The translations under genes and the position numbers were made by a program. 64,000 bases of DNA from Allobogoriella deserti (lineage in GTDB: Bacteria > Actinomycetota > Actinomycetes > Actinomycetales > Actinomycetaceae). Every line of letters starts with the position of its first letter. Position 1 is the first letter of the stretch. The notes below the pieces were generated by a model. The model searched no databases and was not told the origin of the DNA. It worked only from the letters and a program-made list of their open reading frames with translations. Shown one piece after another: positions 57,848 to 64,000 of this stretch. The DNA lies in assembly GCF_042680605.1 (NCBI RefSeq), contig NZ_JBHUEE010000006.1:222763-286762 (forward strand), written 5' to 3'.

Positions 57848-60043
57848 TCAGTCGCGGGACCGCAGATCCAGCCGCCGAAGCAGCTGGGCGTTGAGCGCCA
57901 CCACCACGGTGGAGGCGGACATCAGCAGCGCGCCGATCGACATCGGCATCACGAAACCGACCGGCGCCAGCACGCCTGCGGCAAGTGGCACCGAGATGAG
58001 GTTGTAGCCGGCCGCCCACCACAGGTTCTGCTTCATCTTCCGGTAGCTGGCCAGCGAGAGGTCGACGACGGACAGCACCGACCGCGGGTCGTCGCCGGCG
58101 AGGATGACGCCGGCCGAGGCGATCGCGACGTCGGTCCCCGCGCCGATGGCGATTCCCACGTCGGCCTGCGTTAGGGCCGGGGCGTCGTTCACCCCGTCGC
58201 CGACCATCGCGACGCTGCGGCCTTCCTGCTGGAGCTCGCGGACTTTCGCCGACTTGTCCCCGGGACGGACACCGGCGAAGAAGCGGTCGATACCGAGGTC
58301 CGCAGCGACGGTCCGCGCGACAGCCTCAGCGTCCCCGGTGATCATCGCGACCTCGATGCCGCGTGCGTGCAGATCGGCGACGGCCGCGCGCGACTCTGGC
58401 CGGACCTCGTCCACCAGCTTCACCGCGCCGACCGCACGGCCGGCGCGCAGGACGTGGAGGACCGTCGCGCCGTCGTCGTGCCAGGCGGCCGCCTCATCGA
58501 GTTCGTTGAGGGCGGCTTCCTCGAGTAGCCGCGGGCCACCGACCCGGACCTCCTCGCCGTCGACCTGTGCCGTCACGCCGACGGCTGGCGCGGAAGTGAA
58601 CCCTGTCGCACGCGGCACGTCGAGGCCGCGCTCGTGCGCGGCGCGGACGATCGCCCGAGCCAACGGGTGCTCGCTGTCGGACTCGGCCGCGGCCGCGGTG
58701 GCCAGCACGGCGTCGTCATCGGCGTCGTTGGCCTGGGCGGCGGCGACGTCGATGACGGCCGGCTCGCCGGTGGTGAGCGTGCCGGTCTTGTCGAAGAGCA
58801 CGACGTCGACGGTGCGCGTGCGCTCCAGTGCCAACCTGTCCTTGATCAGCACGCCACCGCGGGCAGCGCGTTCGGTCGCGATGGAGACCACCAGCGGGAT
58901 GGCGAGACCGAGCGCGTGCGGACAGGCGATGACCAGGACCGTCACGGTGCGGACGACGGCGTCGGCCGGCGCGCCGACGGCCGACCAGACTACGGCGGTG
59001 ATGGCGGCCGCGCCGAGGGCGAACCAGAACAGCCAGCCGGCGGCCGTGTCCGCCAGTCGCTGCGCCCGGGAAGAGGAGTTCTGTGCGTCGCTGACCAGGC
59101 GCTGGATGCCGGCGAGGGCGGTGTCCTCGCCCGTGGCGGTGACCTCGACCCGGAGGCCCGAGTCGGTGGCGACCGTTCCCGCTGTGACCTCGTCGCCGAC
59201 GCTCCGAGCGACGGTTCGGGACTCGCCGGTGACCATGGACTCGTCCATCGCCGCCTGACCGTCCACCACGCGCCCGTCGGCCGGGATCGAGCCGCCGGGT
59301 CGGATGACGACGACATCGCCCACGCGCAACTCGTCCGGGGAGACCGGGACGATCGCGTCGTCGTCGACGCGCTCGGCCTGGTCGGGCAGCAGTGCGGCGA
59401 GGGAGTCGAGGGCTGAGGTGGTTCGGGCCAAGGACCGCATCTCGATCCAGTGGCCGAGAAGCATGATGACGATCAGCAGCGCCAGCTCCCACCAGAACTC
59501 GAGTTGGTCGTCGAGCAGACCGAGGGTTGAGCCCCAGGAGGCGCCGAAGGCCACGGTGATGGCCAGTCCGATGAGGAGCATCATCCCGGGCCGACGGGAA
59601 CGGAGCTCGTCTGCGGCGCCGGTGAGGAACGGGCGTCCACCCGACAGGAACATCGCGGTGCCCAGGACGGGTGCGATCCACCGGATGGCCGGGTGTTCGG
59701 GCAGCTCGTAGCCCATAAGGGTGGCGAACATCGCCGAGAGCATGACGACCGGCACGGCAAGGACGAGGTTGGACCAGAACAGACGCCGGAACTGGGCGAC
59801 ATGGTCGGCGTGTCCGCCGTGCTGGCTGTGGCCGCCGTGTTCGGCGTGTCCGCCGCGATCCGGTTGGTCCCCGTGTCCGCCGTGCGGGCCGTGGCCACCG
59901 TGCCCCGGGTGGTCCTCACCCGCCCCGTGCTCGCTGCCGCGGGCACCGTTCGTGTGGTCGTCCACGGCGCCGTCCGACGGCTGGTGGTGGGCGTGGTCCA
60001 CAGGCTCGTCCCGTTCGTGCATGGCGTGTGTCCGTTCCGTCAT
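57848..60043 (-). CDS. copB: Heavy-metal P1B-type ATPase, CopB-like (CPH motif)
   Basis: 731 residues; ATG 60043 has AAGGAG 7 bases away, better than GTG 60046. The N-terminus is a His/Gly/Asp-rich tail with repeated HGGH clusters in place of a ferredoxin-like HMA domain. The transport motif is VIACPHALGLAIP (CPH, not CPC), marking the CopB class exporting Cu(II)/Cu(I) or Ag. Phosphorylation site VLFDKTGTLTTGEP and hinge VGDGVNDAPALTQADVG complete the enzyme. A CsoR-type box precedes it. Confidence 0.93.
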   Translation of the reverse strand: MTERTHAMHERDEPVDHAHHQPSDGAVDDHTNGARGSEHGAGEDHPGHGGHGPHGGHGDQPDRGGHAEHGGHSQHGGHADHVAQFRRLFWSNLVLAVPVVMLSAMFATLMGYELPEHPAIRWIAPVLGTAMFLSGGRPFLTGAADELRSRRPGMMLLIGLAITVAFGASWGSTLGLLDDQLEFWWELALLIVIMLLGHWIEMRSLARTTSALDSLAALLPDQAERVDDDAIVPVSPDELRVGDVVVIRPGGSIPADGRVVDGQAAMDESMVTGESRTVARSVGDEVTAGTVATDSGLRVEVTATGEDTALAGIQRLVSDAQNSSSRAQRLADTAAGWLFWFALGAAAITAVVWSAVGAPADAVVRTVTVLVIACPHALGLAIPLVVSIATERAARGGVLIKDRLALERTRTVDVVLFDKTGTLTTGEPAVIDVAAAQANDADDDAVLATAAAAESDSEHPLARAIVRAAHERGLDVPRATGFTSAPAVGVTAQVDGEEVRVGGPRLLEEAALNELDEAAAWHDDGATVLHVLRAGRAVGAVKLVDEVRPESRAAVADLHARGIEVAMITGDAEAVARTVAADLGIDRFFAGVRPGDKSAKVRELQQEGRSVAMVGDGVNDAPALTQADVGIAIGAGTDVAIASAGVILAGDDPRSVLSVVDLSLASYRKMKQNLWWAAGYNLISVPLAAGVLAPVGFVMPMSIGALLMSASTVVVALNAQLLRRLDLRSRD

Positions 60044-60051
60044 CACTCAGC

Positions 60052-60095
60052 TCCTTGGTGCACAATACCCCTAGGGGGTATAGTGCTCGCGTCAA
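60052..60095 (-). promoter_or_regulatory. CsoR-type copper operator and promoter of copB
   Basis: On the minus strand, ATACCCCCTAGGGGTAT (60065-60081) matches the copper-responsive CsoR box. TTGACG (60090-60095) is a good -35 just upstream; the box overlaps the spacer and -10. CsoR repressors release such sites when they bind Cu(I). No csoR gene is present in this window. Confidence 0.85.
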
Positions 60096-60189
60096 CGGGC
60101 CAGGTAGGCACGGTATTCCCGGCCGGTGCCGTCGTTCTCGACGGACGGTGCGCCGGGCGCCTGGACGGACGGTCAGTAGCGTGTGGCGG

Positions 60190-61497
60190 GTGACAGGCAC
60201 GGCGCCGCCCGGCGGCCGAGACGGTCCGCATCGACCCGATCCGCATCGACCCGCACTCCGGACCGTGCTGGCCGGACTCTGTGTCACCGAGATTGTCAGC
60301 TGGGGCGTGCTGTACTACGCCTTCCCGGTGCTGGCGCCGCGGATCGCCGCGGACACCGGGTGGTCGAACGCGTCCATCACCGCAGCCTTCTCCGCGGGCC
60401 TGGTCGTCGCGGCCGTCGTCGGTATCCCCGTCGGCCGCATGCTCGACCGTCGAGGTCCGCACGTCCTGATGACGGCGGGCTCGGTGCTGGCCGTCCTGGC
60501 GTTGGTGTTGATCGCCCGTGCGACGTCGTTCGGTGCCTTCGCCGTCGGCTGGATCGTGGCCGGCCTCGCCATGGCCGGCGTGCTCTATCCACCCGCTTTC
60601 GCGGCCTTGACCCGGTGGTACGGACCGCGTCGACTGGTCGCGCTGACAGCTGTCACCCTGATCGCCGGCCTCGCCAGTACAGTCTTTGCGCCGCTGACTG
60701 AAGTGCTCGCAGCCAGGTGGGACTGGCGGGAGACATACCTGTCGCTGGCCGTGGGACTAGCTGTCGTCACGGTGCCGGTGCACGCCGTTGTCCTGCGCCG
60801 GCCATGGCCGGCCGAGCCGATGGTGACGCCGGTGGGCCAGGAGGGTGGCACCCCGGGGGCGGTGGGTGCGCGCGAAGCCACCCCGGGGGTCGCCTCCTCC
60901 GACGCCGGCTATGCCCAGGGTGTGGTCCGGAGCCGGCCGTTCGTTCTGCTGACGGTGGGCATGACGGCCGGCGTCCTCGCCATGTTCGCCGCCCTCATCA
61001 ACCTCGTGCCGCTGCTCGCGGAGCGGGGCGCGTCGTCGTCGCTCGCCGCGATCGCGCTCGGCGCCGGTGGGATCGGCCAGGTCGCCGGACGTCTCGGATA
61101 CGCCGCCCTGAACCGACGCCTCGGTGTCCGGCCCCGCACGCTGGTCGTCTATGGCGTCATTCCGGTGACCACGGCGGCCTTCGTCCTTGGCCCGAACCAT
61201 GCCGCATGGCTTCTCTTCGTCGCGATCGCGGCGGGCGTCGGCCGCGGGATCGCGACGTTGCTCCAGGCCACCGCGGTCACCGATCGATGGGGGCCGCGCG
61301 CCTACGGCCGGATCTCCGGAGTTCTGTCCGCCCCGATCATGGCGGCCAGCGCCCTGGCGCCCTGGCTGGGTGCCGGGGGAGCGGAACTGCTGGGCAGCTA
61401 TGCAGCGATGTATCTCGCCCTGGCCGGACTGGGTGTCCTCGCCGTCGTCCTGCTCGCGTTCAGCGTTCCGGAGCCGCCGGCGCGCCGGCGGCTCTGA
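60190..61497 (+). CDS. MFS transporter, 12-span
   Basis: 435 residues from GTG 60190, chosen because TAGCGT (60177-60182) lies 7 bases before it, the leaderless spacing. It opens MTGTAPPGGRDGPHRPDPHR, then spans start with LAGLCVTEIVSWGVLYYAFP. Motif A reads GIPVGRMLDRRG. A long central loop carries VGQEGGTPGAVGAREATPGV. Similar to the oxalate/formate or cyanate-type carriers. Substrate unknown. Convergent with the NlpC/P60 gene. Confidence 0.8.
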   Translation: MTGTAPPGGRDGPHRPDPHRPALRTVLAGLCVTEIVSWGVLYYAFPVLAPRIAADTGWSNASITAAFSAGLVVAAVVGIPVGRMLDRRGPHVLMTAGSVLAVLALVLIARATSFGAFAVGWIVAGLAMAGVLYPPAFAALTRWYGPRRLVALTAVTLIAGLASTVFAPLTEVLAARWDWRETYLSLAVGLAVVTVPVHAVVLRRPWPAEPMVTPVGQEGGTPGAVGAREATPGVASSDAGYAQGVVRSRPFVLLTVGMTAGVLAMFAALINLVPLLAERGASSSLAAIALGAGGIGQVAGRLGYAALNRRLGVRPRTLVVYGVIPVTTAAFVLGPNHAAWLLFVAIAAGVGRGIATLLQATAVTDRWGPRAYGRISGVLSAPIMAASALAPWLGAGGAELLGSYAAMYLALAGLGVLAVVLLAFSVPEPPARRRL

Positions 61498-61599
61498 ATA
61501 TCGTCCATCGGTGGTTGGTGGATCAGCGCCGTCCGCGGCTGCAGGCCACAGCAGGACCCGTCGGCGCACGACCGGGCCGGAGGGTCGCCCCATGACAGA

Positions 61600-61640
61600 C
61601 GTCGGGCCCGCATCCGTGAGGAGGATGCGGGCCCGACGTG
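61600..61640. terminator. 41-bp perfect hairpin between convergent MFS and NlpC/P60 genes
   Basis: Perfect 17-base arms, ACGTCGGGCCCGCATCC and its complement, with the 7-base loop GTGAGGA. No T-run. The location 15 bases from the NlpC/P60 stop and 103 bases from the MFS stop suggests a bidirectional terminator. Confidence 0.7.
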
Positions 61641-61654
61641 CAGGTGGCGGCCGG

Positions 61655-62377
61655 TCAGGCCACGCGGATGAAGGTCGGGTCCGACATGAAGATCTCACGC
61701 TCGGACAGCGGGTTACCCGGGCTGTGCGCGGCGATGTACTGGTTGTCGCCGGTGTAGATGCCGACGTGACCCGGCCACCACACGAGGTCGCCCGGCTGCG
61801 CCTCGCTCTGCGAGATCTGCGTGCCGGCGTAGAGCTGCTCGCTCGAGCTACGCGGGAGCTCGACACCGAGCTGCGAGAACACGTACTGAGTGAAGCCGGA
61901 GCAGTCGAAGCCCGACGGTGTCGAGCCGCCGTAGACGTACGGCGTGCCGACGTACTGGCGCGCGATGTCCACGGCGCTGCTGGTGGAGCTCTCCGTGCTG
62001 GTCTCCGTGCTGGTCTCAGTCTCGGTGCTGGTCTCGCCGGAGCTGCTCGACGAGCTCGAACCGATCGAGCCCTCCGTGCCGTCCGGGATGGTCAGCTCGT
62101 CACCGACGTAGATGGTGGCCGAGGAGTCAAGGCCGTTGGCCTCGGCGATCGCCTCGACGCTCGTGCCCTGCTCGGCCGCAATCTCGGAGACGGTGTCCCC
62201 GGACTCGACGATGTGGCCGGTGTCGGCCGACGCCGTGGGCGCCGCGAACGCGACGGTGAGGCCGGCGGCGGCGGTGGCCAGGGCGCCGCGGCGGGCGAAT
62301 CGGCCGCCCGGCGTGGCGCTGAGGAACGTCGTGGGGCGCACGTCGGCGCGATGACGTGCCCTGGTGCGTGCGGTCAT
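61655..62377 (-). CDS. Secreted LysM-NlpC/P60 peptidoglycan hydrolase
   Basis: 240 residues from ATG 62377, 7 bases after AAGGAGAG. Signal peptide with GALATAAAGLTVAFAAPTAS and cleavage near ASA. A LysM domain follows (HIVESGDTVSEIAAEQGTSV to YVGDELTIPDG), then a Ser/Thr/Glu-rich linker. The C-terminal NlpC/P60 peptidase has the catalytic Cys in SGFDCSGFTQYVF and His in WPGHVGIY, with a second His at IAAHSPGNP. It cuts gamma-D-Glu-diamino acid bonds in peptidoglycan during growth. Expression is likely under a c-di-AMP riboswitch. Confidence 0.93.
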   Translation of the reverse strand: MTARTRARHRADVRPTTFLSATPGGRFARRGALATAAAGLTVAFAAPTASADTGHIVESGDTVSEIAAEQGTSVEAIAEANGLDSSATIYVGDELTIPDGTEGSIGSSSSSSSGETSTETETSTETSTESSTSSAVDIARQYVGTPYVYGGSTPSGFDCSGFTQYVFSQLGVELPRSSSEQLYAGTQISQSEAQPGDLVWWPGHVGIYTGDNQYIAAHSPGNPLSEREIFMSDPTFIRVA

Positions 62378-62408
62378 GTGTCTCTCCTTGATGCCGACGG
62401 GGTGAGCT

Positions 62409-62585
62409 GTCGGGTTCGGATGGAGAGCACCCGGCTCGGCTGGGCCGAGCTTCACCCCTGGCCCGGGTTCACTCCCGGTCCGGTGGTTCCCCCGTCCCTG
62501 CCTCTGGTCCGTCGGGGCCGCGGACGGCGGCAGGGTTTGGCATCCGCCCGCGCACTTCCCTGGAGGGTTCGAGAAGCGGCCCGAC
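62409..62585 (-). ncRNA. c-di-AMP (ydaO-yuaA) riboswitch before the NlpC/P60 gene
   Basis: Read on the minus strand, the leader contains in order GATGCCAAACCCTGCC, ACGGGGGAACCACC and GGGGTGAAGCTC, the conserved cores of the ydaO class. The ends pair as GTCGGG (62585-62580) with CCCGAC (62414-62409). This class senses c-di-AMP and in actinomycetes usually turns off cell-wall hydrolases and rpf genes. It ends about 30 bases before the start codon. Confidence 0.85.
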
Positions 62586-62608
62586 CGTAACCACACGGAC
62601 CGCCAATT

Positions 62609-62645
62609 GTCACGCTTCGGTAACGGTGATCACGAAATGGTAACG
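62609..62645 (-). promoter_or_regulatory. Direct GTAACG repeats, possible MtrA site
   Basis: On the plus strand GTCACG (62609-62614), GTAACG (62620-62625) and GTAACG (62640-62645) form direct repeats at spacings of 11 and 20 bases, upstream of the riboswitch. MtrA, the actinomycete cell-wall regulator, binds direct repeats of similar sequence before wall-hydrolase genes. GTGACA on the minus strand (62613-62608) could also be the -35 hexamer. Confidence 0.4.
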
Positions 62646-62756
62646 ACCTAGGCCCTTCGTGACCGGGCGCGATACCCGGCGCGCCGGAGTCGGGATACCG
62701 GGCGAGCTCGGGCGTCGGTTGCTGCCGAGCGGGGGCGCCTGGTTGCAGACTCGTGT

Positions 62757-64000
62757 TCAGGTGGGTGGTCGGGTGGGTTTGATTTCGGTGCCGTCGGCTC
62801 GGAGGAAGGTCCATCGGCCGTTTTTGCTGATGACGGTGATGTCGTGGGCGTGGATGTGGTCGTGGTGGTGCCAGCAGACCAGGAGTCCGAGGTCGATGCG
62901 GGTGGGGCCGTATTGGTCGTACCACCACAGGCTGTGGTGGATCTCGCCCTCGCCGGGCGGGGCGTTGCAGTCCGGGAAGACGCAGTGTCGGTCGCGGGCG
63001 ATGATCGCGCGGGTCTGGCCGGGGGTGAAGAGGCGTTCTTCGCGGCCGGAGTCCAGGATTTCGCTGTCGGGGCCGAAGATGACGCGGTGGATCTGGGACT
63101 GACAGGCGAGCCGGGCGAGTTGACGGGGACTGATCGGGGTGCCGTCGGTCAGGGTGGCTGGTTCGGTCCCGGTCATGATGGTGTTGTCCACGCTGGCGGG
63201 GATGATGATCCCGTCCGGCACGCCGCCGGAGGCTTTGCCGGGTCTCAGGCCGGGTCTCTGGCTGGGTCTCTGGCTGGGTCTCTGGCTGGGTCTCTGGCCC
63301 GGTCTGTGGGCGGTTTCCTGGCTGGCGGGAACGAGGGCTGACCGGGCCGGCTCGATCGAGCCGCTGGTCTGTTGCGAGCCGTTCGAAGCGTTGGAACCGG
63401 CCGTGCCGGCCGTGTCGTTCGAACTGCTGGAGCTGTTCGAGCCGGCCGTACCGGCCGCCTCGGTCGTGGTCGCTGTGCCGGCCGTGGTCTCTGTGCCGGT
63501 CGTGCTGATCGTGCCGGCCGTGCTGTCGGTGCCGGCCGCAGTGTTGGTCGTGGTGTTGGTCGTGGTCGGCGTGATCTCGACAGCGTCGGAGTCGCCGTCC
63601 GCGCCCGTGCCGTCGACCTTCGCGCTGTCGCCACCCGTGCCGTCGACCTTCGTGCTGTCGGCCTTCGTGCTGTCGACCTTCGTGCCGTCGACGTCCGCGC
63701 CTTGGGCGGTGGTGCCGCTGTCGGCGCTGACGGCGATGGCGGTGGTGTCGTTGTCTGTGTGGGGGTGGGTGGCTTGGATGAGGTGGGTGAGGGTCTCGTG
63801 GGAGACGTGGACAGCGAGGTGGGGGCGGATGCGTGCGCCGGGTTTGAGGGTGCCGGAGTCCAGGGCGAGGTGGGCCAGGCCGGTCAACGCGTTCGCGCGG
63901 CGCTGGGTCTGGGTGCGGGGGTCGTTCGCCGAGGGGGTGCCCATCCGGGCGCGGAGGGCTTCATCGAGGAGTTGGCCGTTGGCTGGTGAGAGCCATCCGC
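62757..64000 (-). CDS. DUF222/HNH-endonuclease-domain protein with repetitive linker, partial at window edge
   Basis: The frame is open from the window end to TGA at 62757, so the N-terminus lies outside (first visible residues GWLSPANGQLLDEALRARMG). The DUF222 C-terminal part is PRTQTQRRANALTGLAHLAL. A roughly 200-residue linker separates it from the HNH domain: TKVDSTKADSTKVDGTG repeats, TAGT-rich stretches and SQRPSQRPSQRPG. The HNH part is intact: RHCVFPDCNAPPGEGEIHHS and LLVCWHHHDHIHAHD. These proteins are abundant in Micrococcales; their role is unknown. Confidence 0.88.
   Translation of the reverse strand, partial: GWLSPANGQLLDEALRARMGTPSANDPRTQTQRRANALTGLAHLALDSGTLKPGARIRPHLAVHVSHETLTHLIQATHPHTDNDTTAIAVSADSGTTAQGADVDGTKVDSTKADSTKVDGTGGDSAKVDGTGADGDSDAVEITPTTTNTTTNTAAGTDSTAGTISTTGTETTAGTATTTEAAGTAGSNSSSSSNDTAGTAGSNASNGSQQTSGSIEPARSALVPASQETAHRPGQRPSQRPSQRPSQRPGLRPGKASGGVPDGIIIPASVDNTIMTGTEPATLTDGTPISPRQLARLACQSQIHRVIFGPDSEILDSGREERLFTPGQTRAIIARDRHCVFPDCNAPPGEGEIHHSLWWYDQYGPTRIDLGLLVCWHHHDHIHAHDITVISKNGRWTFLRADGTEIKPTRPPT
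63249..63300. repeat. 12-bp tandem repeat in the HNH-protein linker
   Basis: The unit CTGGGTCTCTGG recurs about four times, encoding SQRP units on the minus strand. A second degenerate array at about 63600-63690 is built on GTCGACCTTCGTGCTGTCG. Both keep the reading frame, consistent with expansion by slippage. Confidence 0.85.

Overview
This is a high-GC, densely packed chromosomal window from an actinomycete, most likely an environmental or saprophytic one close to the Micrococcales. Supporting signs are a 180-kDa-type NAD-glutamate dehydrogenase, mycothiol-type arsenate reductases, a DUF222/HNH protein, MocR and ECF42/DGPF regulators, a c-di-AMP riboswitch before an NlpC/P60 hydrolase, and many genes whose start codon sits 6-7 bases after a -10 hexamer (leaderless transcripts). 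I see no rRNA, tRNA, CRISPR array, insertion sequence or phage module.

Layout. 1-8027: a MocR regulator (cut by the window edge) divergent from a seven-gene operon with a sugar-type ABC importer lacking its ATPase, a Gfo/Idh/MocA dehydrogenase, a cupin, a Tm-1-like UPF0261 protein and a PEP-hydrolase-like TIM barrel; its substrate is unknown. 8052-16945: small enzymes and regulators (DHFR-like, AlkD-like, NUDIX, P-loop kinase, BBE-type flavoprotein with MarR, ArsR with SRPBCC, DGPF protein with a frameshifted ECF42 sigma factor, MFS exporter). 17131-20161: a two-gene clpP operon, one subunit lacking the catalytic serine, two unknown membrane proteins and a PopR/ClgR-like regulator, with matching candidate operators before clpP and before the regulator gene. 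20258-27460: SRPBCC, GNAT and GrpB proteins, two TetR units with clear operators, a DHA2 exporter and an 87-bp tandem repeat. 27597-35558: a form II CO-dehydrogenase-like molybdenum hydroxylase cluster (MoxR, VWA, XdhC, coxSLMG). 36234-44182: an alpha-mannan utilisation locus (GntR/LacI regulator, two GH76, GH125, ABC importer without ATPase). 44316-49277: NAD-glutamate dehydrogenase. 49507-54671: AraC-DinB fusion, DHFR-like protein, TrkH/KtrB potassium uptake divergent from a KdpDE-like two-component system. 54678-60043: arsenate/chromate/copper resistance. 60190-64000: an MFS transporter, an NlpC/P60 hydrolase under a c-di-AMP riboswitch, and the edge-truncated DUF222/HNH protein.

How the parts fit. 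The two importers probably share an ATPase encoded elsewhere (MsiK-like sharing is common in actinomycetes). The mannan locus reads as an extracellular endo-mannanase, oligosaccharide uptake, then cytoplasmic GH76 and GH125 trimming. The clpP pair with its PopR-like regulator looks like a stress-responsive second Clp protease. All functions are inferred from reading the sequence alone; no database search was run.
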